NCBI GenBank assembly: GCA_029246415.1
Contig: JAQWNF010000033.1
Span: 1-32,760 of the forward strand
Origin: Glaciecola sp.
Lineage (GTDB): Bacteria > Pseudomonadota > Gammaproteobacteria > Enterobacterales > Alteromonadaceae
Reading direction: 5' to 3'
DNA length: 32,760 nucleotides
Shown here: piece after piece, positions 17,270 through 26,559 of the stretch
Layout of the letters: each line of letters starts with the position of its first letter
How positions within the stretch are numbered: the stretch's first letter is position 1
The notes under the pieces: generated by a model
What the model saw: the letters and a program-made list of their open reading frames with translations, nothing else
Database searches by the model: none
What the model was told of the DNA's origin: nothing
Program-made: the position numbers and the translations under genes

Positions 17270-18391
17270 TTATTGTTCAGTTACAATACAAACTGTTACT
17301 TCATCTCGATTATGATAAAGATGTTTTGCTTGCCAACTAAACTTAATCCCAGCTTGTTTAAGACGAGTTTCTATTTCATCTTGAGCATTTTGCATTGCAG
17401 TAAATCGTTGTTTCATTGGTAATTTCAGGTTGAAAATAGCATTTTTTGCCCAGCCATCAACTAACCATTGCGCCATCAAGTCAGCGACTCTGTTAGGCTG
17501 TTCAATCATATCACAGACCAACCAATCGACTTTGCCATACTGAGGTTGGTATTTAAAGCCATCTGCCGCGGCGTATGTTACCAAGCCTGTCGCCATTAAT
17601 GCCTCGTCCATCGCGCCATTATCTACGGCTTCGACTTGCATTTTTCGCTGTACAAGTTGATAGGTCCAACCGCCGGGACACGCCCCTAAATCAACGGCTG
17701 CGGCATCAGCATGCAGTAAAACTTCTTGCTGTTGTGTCGTTAAAAACGTGTTAATTGCTTCTTCCAACTTCAAGGTCGACCGAGATGGCGCATCCTGTGG
17801 AAATTTTAAGCGAAAGATACCATTTTCGTGAATACTGCGATTACCAGGTAATGACACACCTAAATACACAGCACTACCATGTTCAAAAAAGGCATGTAGG
17901 GTCATTCCTGCAATCGGCTGCTTACTTTTGCTTCTGTAAAGCCAATCATGCTGGCGTAACATTTGACGCAATGGCACACTGAATTTACGACAAAACTTCG
18001 CTAATTCTTTGCCCTCTTCTGTGTCTGCAGACTCTACAACGGCAGTTTTGGCTAAAAACTCATCAGATAACAAGTCGGCACATACTGCTTGGATCTGTAC
18101 TAATCGGTCATTGCGATCTAACACTTGAATATAGTCAAACACCCACACCAATTGACGGGCAAACATTAATTGTGCAAATTGAATTTTAGTATTTAGTTGT
18201 GACAACGATGCTGGTGCAAATAATGAAAAATATACATAACCTGATTGCGGTATGACTTTGGCATAACCAAATACGTCGCTTTGCGCACATACTTGTTCTA
18301 ATTCTTGTGCTAAATTTTGTTCGTAACCACTGCGGCAGTAACATAACAACCCTTTAATAGGTAGTGTATTCGTGCTATCTGAAACTGTCAT
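17270..18391 (-). CDS. rlmM: 23S rRNA (cytidine-2498-2'-O)-methyltransferase RlmM
   Basis: RlmM 2'-O-methylates C2498 of 23S rRNA using S-adenosylmethionine. The 373-residue length matches the family. An N-terminal THUMP-like region (CYCRSGYEQNLAQEL) precedes the RrmJ-type methyltransferase core with VDLGACPGGWTYQL as the SAM-binding motif, then DWLVCDMIEQP and FNLKLPMKQR. These supply Asp and Lys of the K-D-K-E catalytic set. It begins 17 nt after the DUF423 gene and is the last gene of the gcvA-hydrolase-DUF423-rlmM unit. gcvA, ygdD and rlmM are also neighbours in E. coli. Confidence 0.95.
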   Translation of the reverse strand: MTVSDSTNTLPIKGLLCYCRSGYEQNLAQELEQVCAQSDVFGYAKVIPQSGYVYFSLFAPASLSQLNTKIQFAQLMFARQLVWVFDYIQVLDRNDRLVQIQAVCADLLSDEFLAKTAVVESADTEEGKELAKFCRKFSVPLRQMLRQHDWLYRSKSKQPIAGMTLHAFFEHGSAVYLGVSLPGNRSIHENGIFRLKFPQDAPSRSTLKLEEAINTFLTTQQQEVLLHADAAAVDLGACPGGWTYQLVQRKMQVEAVDNGAMDEALMATGLVTYAAADGFKYQPQYGKVDWLVCDMIEQPNRVADLMAQWLVDGWAKNAIFNLKLPMKQRFTAMQNAQDEIETRLKQAGIKFSWQAKHLYHNRDEVTVCIVTEQ

Positions 18392-18408
18392 TGTTATGTT
18401 TCCTGTTT

Positions 18409-18843
18409 TTATTTTTTGTTAAGGGTTTTTATTCGATGACCTAACGCGACGATAAATCCCACATAGCCTAATACAAAAAAGAGAGTGCTATAAGGGGTAA
18501 TAAACGATAGCGCAGCAACACCCATTAAATATTTTAAGCCAATCGGACCGGCAAACAGCAAACTTGCCAATAACACTAAGCTCATCGAGCCACCTAGTAA
18601 ATTTATATATCGGGGTTGCTCGTTTGTATTACCAGGAATACTGAGCGCAAACATCACAATAAATGCACAATTCCAACGTACCATACTAATCGCTGTTTCT
18701 AATGAGTGTATGGCATTGTCACTCAAAGAAGGCGCATGGGCAACGTAGGCACTGAGTAAAAACATCATAATAAATAACAGTAATGCAATCTGTGCCATTC
18801 GCATACAATACGGGGAGTTAAATAGTGAGTTAAATAGTGACAT
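18409..18843 (-). CDS. DUF423 membrane protein (YgdD-like)
   Basis: A 144-residue protein with four predicted membrane helices and short loops, the architecture of DUF423. Family features include the small-residue-rich helix NLLGGSMSLVLLASLLFAGPIGLKY region and the TPYSTLFFVLGYVGF region near the C-terminus. The function is unknown. The gene overlaps the end of the upstream hydrolase by 14 nt and precedes rlmM by 17 nt. The homologue ygdD has the same position next to rlmM in E. coli. It should be in the inner membrane. Confidence 0.85.
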   Translation of the reverse strand: MSLFNSLFNSPYCMRMAQIALLLFIMMFLLSAYVAHAPSLSDNAIHSLETAISMVRWNCAFIVMFALSIPGNTNEQPRYINLLGGSMSLVLLASLLFAGPIGLKYLMGVAALSFITPYSTLFFVLGYVGFIVALGHRIKTLNKK

Positions 18844-19561
18844 TGTTTACACCCGTTGTTTTTATCGTATTAGCAATAGCTTGTGCAGCCGCTAAGATAT
18901 GTTGCGTCTGAGTCATGCCGCTAGCTTTGCGTGGCTTGAGGCTATGATCACCGTCAACAAAAAACGTTACTTGAACATTATCGGGGTGTGCATAGGTTGC
19001 AATCTCATCAGACGTGCCAAATGTATCGCGCTCGCCTTGGCATATCAATATAGGATCAGTAGAGGATTGTAACACTGCTAGGCGTAAAGAGTCGGGTTTT
19101 CCAACGGGATGAAAAGGATATCCAACCACAGTCGCACCAGTTATTGTCTTTGCAGTATCTTCATTGGATAAAGAGTTGAGCACATGACAAGCAACACGCC
19201 CTCCCATTGATTTCCCCCCTATCCAGAGTGGGTCGTCGCCAATCTGTGCTTGGACATGCTTAATAGCTTGCAAATACTCAATTTCTAGCTTTGGTAAGCG
19301 AGGTGGAGGACGCCGTTTATTTTCAACTATTGCTTGCGCCATATACGCAAAATCAAATAACCAAACATGAATGCCTAATTTATTTAGGGCGTCTGCTAAA
19401 GATAATATGAATGGGTGTTGTGATCCTGCACCAGCACCATGAGCAAAAAGCAAATGAAACTTCGATGGAACAGCGCTCGGCTTTTTTACCAAATTAGGTA
19501 TCGTGGTAGTTACTGTATTCGTTATAGAAGCAGGGGTTGAATTCGGCGTTGGACTCGACAT
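18830..19561 (-). CDS. alpha/beta hydrolase, KANL3/Tex30-like
   Basis: A 243-residue alpha/beta hydrolase. The early FAHGAGAGSQHPF segment (39-51) forms the oxyanion loop. The nucleophile elbow is G-K-S118-M-G in GGKSMGGR, the acid is D179 in QGERDTFG and the histidine is H206 in GDHSLKPR, so the triad is complete. The KANL3/Tex30 group has no firm substrate in bacteria. The N-terminal 30 residues are Thr/Pro/Ser-rich and look disordered. It starts 1 nt after the gcvA stop and overlaps DUF423 by 14 nt, so it is translated with gcvA. E. coli has no gene in this place. A role tied to GcvA is unproven. Confidence 0.87.
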   Translation of the reverse strand: MSSPTPNSTPASITNTVTTTIPNLVKKPSAVPSKFHLLFAHGAGAGSQHPFILSLADALNKLGIHVWLFDFAYMAQAIVENKRRPPPRLPKLEIEYLQAIKHVQAQIGDDPLWIGGKSMGGRVACHVLNSLSNEDTAKTITGATVVGYPFHPVGKPDSLRLAVLQSSTDPILICQGERDTFGTSDEIATYAHPDNVQVTFFVDGDHSLKPRKASGMTQTQHILAAAQAIANTIKTTGVNNVTI

Positions 19562-19562
19562 A

Positions 19563-20456
19563 CTAATATTCCTCTTCTTCGACTTGACTCAATAACCATT
19601 CGCGAAACAAGCTGATTTTCTCTTGTTCATGATCACTGTTTTCACTCACTATATAAAAGCCATCTTTAGACTCTACTCGTTCTTCAAACGGACATATCAA
19701 TCGTCCGGCATCAATTTCGGGTTTTGCTAATAAGGTATTACCTAACGCAATCCCCTGACCTAATGTAGCAGCTTGTAGTACCAACATCGAATGAGAAAAA
19801 ATTGGACCTTGATTTACATTAATATTTTTAATGTTGAACTGTTTTAACCAGTACTTCCAATTGTCACGGGATGAATCATGTAACAAGATATGCTGAGATA
19901 GATCGCTGAGCTCTTCTAATGGTTTGTCTGATGCAAACAGCATCGGTGAACACAACGGAGTAAGATATTCTTTATGTAACTGCTCACTATGCAATCCTTG
20001 CCAACGCCCTCGCCCGTAATAAATTGCGATATCAGTGCTTTCATCTAAAAAACCTTCATCAAAATCAACCGCTTTAATTCGAACATCAATATCGGGATAC
20101 AACGTTGAAAATTGACTGATGCGTGGCACAAGCCATTTGGATGCAAAACTAGGAGGCATGGCAACGGTAATTGCTCCTTTGGCCCCTCGTGTCAGTAATC
20201 GTTCGGTGGCATCGACAATATGAGAAAAGATATCTTTAATATCTGAATAATACGCTTGGCCATCTTCTGTTAACAATAAAGTACGATTTTTACGTAAAAA
20301 TAACTTTATTGACAAAAAATCTTCTAATAACTTTATTTGATGAGAGATAGCTGCTTGTGTAACAAAAAGTTCATCTGCCGCCTTGGTGAAACTTAAGTGC
20401 TTAGCCGCTGATTCGAAAGCCTTCAGGGCATTTAACGGGGGTATTCTCTTAGCCAT
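19563..20456 (-). CDS. gcvA: LysR-type transcriptional regulator GcvA
   Basis: A 297-residue LysR regulator very like E. coli GcvA. The N-terminus RIPPLNALKAFESAAKHLSF leads into the helix-turn-helix (AADELFVTQAAISHQIKLLE, about residues 26-45). The effector domain holds VRIKAVD, YYGRGRWQGL, LLHDSSRDNWKYW and GPIFSHSMLVLQAATLGQG, all GcvA-like. GcvA controls the glycine-cleavage operon in response to glycine and purines, and in enterics the gcvB RNA. It is the first gene of a leftward four-gene unit with rlmM. The predicted promoter upstream overlaps inverted CTAAT motifs, which suggests autoregulation. Confidence 0.93.
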   Translation of the reverse strand: MAKRIPPLNALKAFESAAKHLSFTKAADELFVTQAAISHQIKLLEDFLSIKLFLRKNRTLLLTEDGQAYYSDIKDIFSHIVDATERLLTRGAKGAITVAMPPSFASKWLVPRISQFSTLYPDIDVRIKAVDFDEGFLDESTDIAIYYGRGRWQGLHSEQLHKEYLTPLCSPMLFASDKPLEELSDLSQHILLHDSSRDNWKYWLKQFNIKNINVNQGPIFSHSMLVLQAATLGQGIALGNTLLAKPEIDAGRLICPFEERVESKDGFYIVSENSDHEQEKISLFREWLLSQVEEEEY

Positions 20457-20468
20457 TGCAATTATCAG

Positions 20469-20513
20469 TTATTAATGATTTGTTAATAATAGCATTAGTT
20501 ATTCTAATGAAAA
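20469..20513 (-). promoter_or_regulatory. gcvA promoter with candidate GcvA operators
   Basis: On the minus strand TTTTCA (20508-20513) and TATTAT (20486-20491) are 16 bp apart. The spacer holds the perfect inverted repeat CATTAG-TTATT-CTAATG (20493-20509), which carries the CTAAT core reported for E. coli GcvA sites in both orientations. A second exact inverted repeat, TTATTAA-N7-TTAATAA (20469-20489), covers the -10 and predicted start point. A bound GcvA would block this promoter, so negative autoregulation is likely. The -35 matches consensus at only 4 of 6 positions. Confidence 0.5.
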
Positions 20514-20531
20514 AGACATAATTCTTTTCAT

Positions 20532-20560
20532 TTTTCAAGGTAGTGTTTTAGACCTATTAT
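20532..20560 (+). promoter_or_regulatory. predicted promoter of the small exported protein gene
   Basis: TTTTCA (20532-20537) and TATTAT (20555-20560) are separated by exactly 17 bp, which places the start near 20567. The CTAAT inverted repeat is centred near -66 of this start, the usual recognition-site position for LysR-type activation. Both hexamers are the same as those of the opposing gcvA promoter. The -35 is weak, which fits an activated promoter. Confidence 0.4.
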
Positions 20561-20567
20561 ATATCTC

Positions 20568-20622
20568 GTTGAGGGATGGCCCTTAACCTTTGAAAACCTA
20601 GAGCGTTTATATCAACGGCTAG
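20568..20622 (+). ncRNA. structured 5' leader with two hairpins
   Basis: Hairpin 1 is GTTGAGGG (20568-20575) with CCCTTAAC (20580-20587), eight pairs including one G-U, and loop ATGG. Hairpin 2 is CTAG-AG-CGTT (20598-20607) with AACG-G-CTAG (20614-20622) and loop TATATC. Hairpin 1 would sit at the very 5' end of the predicted transcript, as expected for an mRNA-stabilising stem. No known riboswitch is recognised and no U-tract follows, so a leader is favoured over a terminated small RNA. Confidence 0.4.
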
Positions 20623-20654
20623 AAATTATTTGAAACATCCTCTTGGAGAAAATT

Positions 20655-21889
<1,235 letters not shown>

Positions 21890-21910
21890 TTAATTTGATA
21901 ATTTATAATA

Positions 21911-22282
21911 TTAAAATAATGGTGCTTTACTGATAGCAACCTTGCCCGTTAACACTAACCATGCAACCGCGCCAATCAACGCAAACACACGCATAGCGTT
22001 GGTGCGTGCCCACTTTACGGCAACAATCGCTAACAATACATATGCTACTAAGCCAATCAACTTACTCGTTACCCAGTCGTGAACAAATGGATATTGAGCT
22101 AAGGTCACACATAATCCAACAGCTGTGATAATCAATACAGTATTGATGATATGCGGTAATACTTTTAACCATTTTGCATCTTTCATTTTACTATCCATTA
22201 CCTGTGTCACCACTTGTAAGATTAAAAATAATAATGACAATGCAATTGCGGTTAAGTGTAAGTGTTTAAAAGCCATGTACAT
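21911..22282 (-). CDS. SirB2 family membrane protein
   Basis: A 123-residue inner-membrane protein with four hydrophobic helices and short loops, typical of SirB2 (YchQ). The early FKHLHLTAIALSLLFLIL and the later LPHIINTVLIITAVGLC match the family pattern. AGGA lies 7 nt before the ATG; a second ATG two codons later is possible. It sits between prmC (68 nt) and kdsA (30 nt). In E. coli the same order also contains ychA (SirB1) between this gene and kdsA, but there is no room for it here. The old name refers to an invasion-gene effect in Salmonella; the molecular function is unknown. Confidence 0.88.
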   Translation of the reverse strand: MYMAFKHLHLTAIALSLLFLILQVVTQVMDSKMKDAKWLKVLPHIINTVLIITAVGLCVTLAQYPFVHDWVTSKLIGLVAYVLLAIVAVKWARTNAMRVFALIGAVAWLVLTGKVAISKAPLF

Positions 22283-22350
22283 GATAAATTCCTATTTAAG
22301 TTATTATTAATTGTTAGATGCTATTGAAGTAATCTCAATATAGTTGTTAT

Positions 22351-23280
22351 TTATTGTGCCCACTGCCCCAGCGTAATTCTAGGGTGTTTTGCATAATCGC
22401 ACAAAGTGGCGATGTGACTAAAGCCTTTAGCAGCAAATAATGTTTGTATACTGTCAGCTTGTTGATACCCATGTTCTATGAGTAACCAAGCATTAGTGTT
22501 TAAGTAATCAGGCGCTTGATCGATAATCAATTTAATATCAGCTAGACCATTATCAGCTGCGGTTAACGCGCTATCGGGTTCAAACCTGACATCACCTTGA
22601 GCTAAGTATTTACTATCGGGCTCTACATAAGGTGGATTAGATACAATAATATCAAATGTCCCATCAACCTGACTAAACCAATCACTTTGTAAAATATTAA
22701 TACGTTGAGCATGATTAACCACAAGACGCTCAACATTGTGCTTGGCTAACGTCACCGCTTCAGGTACAAAGTCGACAGCTTGTACATTAACAGTTGGGCA
22801 TTCTAAGGCAACGCTAATAGCAATCGCTCCGGTTCCGGTTCCTAGATCCAGTACACGTGGTGCAGCATCAAGTTCACTAAACTCACTACAACCAGATGAC
22901 TCAGCAATTTTACTAATGATAATATCAACCAATTGTTCGGTTTCAGGTCGTGGGATCAGAGTTGCTGGAGAAACTAAAAACTCACGGCCATAAAACTCTT
23001 GATAACCAAGGATGTAGGCCACAGGCATACCGCTATGGCGTTTTGTTAAAAACAGTTGATATTGGTTGGTTTGCTCGTCTGATAAGGGTTTATCTGACCA
23101 AGTGTGAAGATAGGCGCGATTGCAATCAAGCACGGCACATAGCAAAACTTGCGCGTCAATTTTTGCATCTGCAAGTGCATCTGCGTCTGCTTGCTTTAGC
23201 TCCAAATGTCCCGACAAGCATTGCTCAGCCCCAATTTTAATGGCATCTGCAATGGTACTTGATGGCGGTAAGCGAAACAC
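22351..23280 (-). CDS. prmC: release factor glutamine methyltransferase PrmC
   Basis: PrmC N5-methylates the glutamine of the GGQ motif in release factors RF1 and RF2, which improves peptide release. The 309-residue protein has an N-terminal helical domain, then the SAM-binding VLDLGTGTGAIAISVALE (about residues 147-164) and the substrate-glutamine motif NPPYVEP (about residue 215), both diagnostic. It begins with GTG, 11 nt after prfA, which encodes its substrate. No good Shine-Dalgarno stands before that GTG, so translation may depend on prfA, or the true start may be a few codons later. Confidence 0.94.
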   Translation of the reverse strand: MFRLPPSSTIADAIKIGAEQCLSGHLELKQADADALADAKIDAQVLLCAVLDCNRAYLHTWSDKPLSDEQTNQYQLFLTKRHSGMPVAYILGYQEFYGREFLVSPATLIPRPETEQLVDIIISKIAESSGCSEFSELDAAPRVLDLGTGTGAIAISVALECPTVNVQAVDFVPEAVTLAKHNVERLVVNHAQRINILQSDWFSQVDGTFDIIVSNPPYVEPDSKYLAQGDVRFEPDSALTAADNGLADIKLIIDQAPDYLNTNAWLLIEHGYQQADSIQTLFAAKGFSHIATLCDYAKHPRITLGQWAQ

Positions 23281-23291
23281 GATATTCGCGA

Positions 23292-24377
23292 TTAATCTTC
23301 AGATAATGCAGCAAGCATATCCGCTTGGTGCTCTTGACGGATCGGCTCAAGTAACGCATCCACATCACCTGCAACAACATCATCTAATTTATACAAAGTA
23401 AGGTTGATTCGATGATCAGTAACACGACCTTGAGGATAGTTATAAGTACGGATACGCTCTGAACGATCGCCACTACCGACTAATAACTTACGTGTGCTCG
23501 CTTCTTCAGCGTCGCGTTTTTCTTGTTCGATGTTATTAAGACGAGATTGTAGTACCGACATCGCTTTAGCACGGTTTTTGTGCTGAGAGCGTTCATCCTG
23601 ACATTCTACTACTACGCCACTTGGTAAATGCGTAATACGAATGGCTGAATCGGTTTTGTTAACGTGCTGACCACCTGCGCCTGACGCGCGGAATGTATCT
23701 ACACGCAAATCCGCAGGGTTAATATTAATCGCTTCTGATTCTGGTACTTCCGCTAAAACAGCAACCGTACATGCTGAAGTATGAATTCGCCCTTGGCTCT
23801 CTGTTTCAGGAACACGTTGCACCCGATGTCCGCCTGATTCAAATTTCATCACACCAAAGACACCATCACCGATAATATTGGCTATGACTTCTTTGTATCC
23901 GCCGTGTTCACCTTCGTTAGCCGATACTTCTTCAACACGCCAACCTTTAGTTTCGGCATAGCGAGAATACATGCGATATAAGTCACCTGCAAAAATCGCC
24001 GCTTCATCACCACCCGCTCCAGCTCGAATTTCTAAAAAACAGTTACTGTCATCTTGCGGATCACGCGGTAACAACAAAATCTGTAACTCTTGTTCTAGCG
24101 TTTCAATTTGCGCTTTAGCGGCTTTAATTTCTTCTTGCGCCATTTCACGCATTTCAGCATCATCTTCTTGCATCATTTCATGCGCAGAAGTGAGATTGTC
24201 TTGCGCGTCTTGATACTCGCGAAAACTTCGAACCACATCTTCTAACTGAGCGTATTCTTTAGATAATGTACGAAAACGGTTTTGATCACCTATGACATCA
24301 GGATCACTCAAGAGTGCTTGCACTTCTTCAAATCGTTCAACGAGGGTTTCGAGTTTTTGTACGACAGACGGTTTCAT
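23292..24377 (-). CDS. prfA: peptide chain release factor 1
   Basis: RF1 recognises UAA and UAG in the ribosomal A site and triggers peptide release. The 361-residue protein has the peptidyl-transferase GGQ at 235-237 ([13 protein letters not shown]). The stop-codon reading tripeptide is PET at 190-192, fitting the PxT rule of RF1, and the domain-1 coiled helices are at the N-terminus. This separates it from RF2, which uses SPF and has a programmed frameshift. It lies 52 nt after hemA and 11 nt before prmC, as in E. coli, which supports both the assignment and cotranscription. Confidence 0.97.
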   Translation of the reverse strand: MKPSVVQKLETLVERFEEVQALLSDPDVIGDQNRFRTLSKEYAQLEDVVRSFREYQDAQDNLTSAHEMMQEDDAEMREMAQEEIKAAKAQIETLEQELQILLLPRDPQDDSNCFLEIRAGAGGDEAAIFAGDLYRMYSRYAETKGWRVEEVSANEGEHGGYKEVIANIIGDGVFGVMKFESGGHRVQRVPETESQGRIHTSACTVAVLAEVPESEAININPADLRVDTFRASGAGGQHVNKTDSAIRITHLPSGVVVECQDERSQHKNRAKAMSVLQSRLNNIEQEKRDAEEASTRKLLVGSGDRSERIRTYNYPQGRVTDHRINLTLYKLDDVVAGDVDALLEPIRQEHQADMLAALSED

Positions 24378-24429
24378 GTAGTTCCAATAATGGTTAAATA
24401 GCAGTAATCTGCGTTAATTTAAGACGATA

Positions 24430-25695
24430 TTATTTGTCTAAAGTAACGTTAAGTGCATCAGTTAATAGTTCAAGTGTGCGATTATCCTGCAATTGCGCCG
24501 CTTGCGCTAGTGCTTTTGTTGGACCATGCATCATTTGGTTCGTTAATTTATAGCCAAATTCTTGTAAAACTTGCTCAGGAGCCATGCCTTCTTGAAGTTG
24601 GCTCAAGGCTCTGGTAATTAATTTGTCGCGCATCAAGGCTTGTGCCTCGCGATATATTTTAACCATATCGACATTTTCTTGCGCTTGTTGCCACTGGGTT
24701 ACAAGGTGAATTTGCGCATTGATCATAGTTTGCGCTTGCTCGGCCGCTTGTTCACGGTTTGCCATGTTTTGCGCAACGATGTGTTGCAAATCATCGACCG
24801 TATATAAATATATCTCGTCTAATTTTGCCACTTCACCTTCAATATCACGCGGTACAGCTATATCGATCATTAACATTGGCTTGTGTTTACGTTTTTCTAA
24901 GGCTTGTTCTACTAACCCCTTACCAATTAATGGTAATTGTGAAGCGGTAGATGAAATGACAATATCTGCTAATGGTAAATGCGAGGGCAACTGATTCAGT
25001 GTCATTGCCTGTCCACCAAAGCGATCCGCTATTTCTTGTGCTTTGCTTATGGTTCGATTGGCGACGTCTATATTCACCGCCCCTTGCTCGTGAAGGTGCT
25101 TAGCGACTAAGTCAATAGTTTCACCGGCACCGATTAACAGCACTCGTGAACGCGCTAAATCGCCAAAGATTTGTTTGGCTAATTGTACAGCTGCAAACGC
25201 TACAGAAACTGCATTTGCACCAATATCAGTGTCGGTGCGTACCTTTTTTGCTACTTGGAAAGTGTGATCAAAAATGCGTTGAAATTGAGTATTTAACGCA
25301 TCATGACGTTTGGCATCACTCACCGCTTGTTTAACTTGCCCCAATATCTGCGGTTCACCTAGGATCAACGAGTCCAAACCAGACGCAACACGCATAATAT
25401 GATTCAACGCAGCAGCATCTTGATGAATATAAGTATGTTTAGCTAATTCATCATAATCACACTGGTGAAAATCTGCTAACCAGCGCACCAAGAACTCGTT
25501 AGACTCAACCGTATCATTTAGCTGTATATATAGTTCAGTACGATTACAAGTAGACAGTACCACGGAAGACGCAACAGGCTCTACCGTTTGCAAACTGGCA
25601 AAAGCATCGGTCATCGCATCTGGAGTAAAAGCAACTTTTTCTCTCAGTGCAACGGGTGCGGTATTGTGATTGATGCCAATGGCAATTACAGTCAT
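24430..25695 (-). CDS. hemA: glutamyl-tRNA reductase
   Basis: HemA reduces glutamyl-tRNA(Glu) to glutamate-1-semialdehyde with NADPH, the first committed step of C5-pathway tetrapyrrole synthesis. The 421-residue protein has the catalytic C50 in STCNRTELY, the LILGEPQILGQVK segment, the NADPH-binding VLLIGAGETIDLVAKHL, and the C-terminal dimerisation helices. It is the first gene of a five-gene leftward unit and is divergent from lolB. A promoter candidate lies at 25748-25777. The hemA-prfA-prmC linkage and the divergent lolB-ispE-prs are the classical gammaproteobacterial arrangement. Confidence 0.97.
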   Translation of the reverse strand: MTVIAIGINHNTAPVALREKVAFTPDAMTDAFASLQTVEPVASSVVLSTCNRTELYIQLNDTVESNEFLVRWLADFHQCDYDELAKHTYIHQDAAALNHIMRVASGLDSLILGEPQILGQVKQAVSDAKRHDALNTQFQRIFDHTFQVAKKVRTDTDIGANAVSVAFAAVQLAKQIFGDLARSRVLLIGAGETIDLVAKHLHEQGAVNIDVANRTISKAQEIADRFGGQAMTLNQLPSHLPLADIVISSTASQLPLIGKGLVEQALEKRKHKPMLMIDIAVPRDIEGEVAKLDEIYLYTVDDLQHIVAQNMANREQAAEQAQTMINAQIHLVTQWQQAQENVDMVKIYREAQALMRDKLITRALSQLQEGMAPEQVLQEFGYKLTNQMMHGPTKALAQAAQLQDNRTLELLTDALNVTLDK

Positions 25696-25747
25696 GAAAC
25701 TATTCGGTAGCTAAATATCGGGGGTATTGTACGAAAAAGGTGGAGTG

Positions 25748-25777
25748 ATTAAAAGCTATTCACGCTAAGACTATCAA
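25748..25777 (-). promoter_or_regulatory. candidate hemA promoter
   Basis: On the minus strand TTGATA (25772-25777) and TTTAAT (25748-25753) each differ from consensus at one position and are 18 bp apart. This puts the start about 45 nt before the hemA ATG. A second possible -10, TACAAT, lies closer to the gene but lacks a -35. Confidence 0.4.
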
Positions 25778-25837
25778 CCAATAAGTTCTAGTAGCCGTGT
25801 TTTAAATTTTACTATAAGTGTTTTTTTCATTATTCTT

Positions 25838-25880
25838 GAGATTATATTCTTCTAATCTCTTATGGCATGAGTGATGCCAT
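25838..25880. promoter_or_regulatory. two tandem hairpins upstream of lolB
   Basis: GAGATTA (25838-25844) pairs with TAATCTC (25853-25859) around 8 nt, and three bases later ATGGCAT (25862-25868) pairs perfectly with ATGCCAT (25874-25880) around the loop GAGTG. They lie 43 bp before the lolB start and far upstream of hemA. They could structure the lolB leader or be protein-binding palindromes. Neither is followed by a U-tract. Confidence 0.4.
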
Positions 25881-25922
25881 CCAAGATTAGCTCGCTGTAT
25901 TACACTATCGGAAATACTATAC

Positions 25923-26558
25923 ATGTACCCAGTGCCCCATCGTTTTTTTGGATTGTTTAAATTTGCGCTGATAAGCCTCGTGCTATTAGGCTTAAACGGA
26001 TGTACATCACTCCAATCCAACGGAAAACCAAGTGCTAACTTAATTAAGGCACAGAATATTCAGGCGCTTACGCAATGGCAAGCCAATGGCAAGATAGCCA
26101 TTATCAGTGAAAATAAACGCCAATCTGCTAATTTTAACTGGCTGCAACATAACGATGATTATAAAACTTACTTTAATACTTTTTTGGGGATCAATGTTTT
26201 AACGGTTAAACGCGACACCGAAGGATTAGTGATTGTTGTTGAAGGAAATACCTACCAAGGTGACAACCCTGAGCAACTTGTATTCGATTTAACCGGTTGG
26301 TGGCTTCCTATGGACCAGTTAAGTGATTGGCTTAAAGCCGATGTATCCGCCGAAGAAGGGATAATTATTCGTAATGCGCAAGGACAGATAGACCAGTTTA
26401 TCCCTCATTGCTCACAAACCCAGTGCACAACTGATTATTTGATTAACTATGCTGCATACCGACAAGTTGAGCAGTTACAATTGCCTCATAGTGTGACATT
26501 GCAAGCCAACGGCTTAACCCAGCAAACCCTCAAAATAAAAATTCAACAATGGCGCTAA
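25923..26558 (+). CDS. lolB: outer membrane lipoprotein LolB
   Basis: LolB accepts lipoproteins from the periplasmic carrier LolA and inserts them into the outer membrane. The 211-residue protein has a lipoprotein signal peptide with lipobox LNGC, so C27 would be lipidated. The mature part has WQANGKIAIISENKRQSANFNW and, later, LTGWWLPMDQLSDWL, both LolB landmarks. It is divergent from hemA and ends 1 nt before the ispE ATG, the common gammaproteobacterial arrangement. Confidence 0.93.
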   Translation: MYPVPHRFFGLFKFALISLVLLGLNGCTSLQSNGKPSANLIKAQNIQALTQWQANGKIAIISENKRQSANFNWLQHNDDYKTYFNTFLGINVLTVKRDTEGLVIVVEGNTYQGDNPEQLVFDLTGWWLPMDQLSDWLKADVSAEEGIIIRNAQGQIDQFIPHCSQTQCTTDYLINYAAYRQVEQLQLPHSVTLQANGLTQQTLKIKIQQWR

Positions 26559-26559
26559 C

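Noticed and set aside
20510-20650. A gcvB-like small RNA divergent from gcvA
   Set aside because: The place is right, but the G/U-rich R1-like seed region and a terminator with a U-tract are absent, and a ribosome site with a signal-peptide frame follows.
25802-26020. Minus-strand frame of 72 codons over the lolB start
   Set aside because: It overlaps the lolB signal peptide and the palindromes, has no recognisable protein features, and is low-complexity at its C-terminus.
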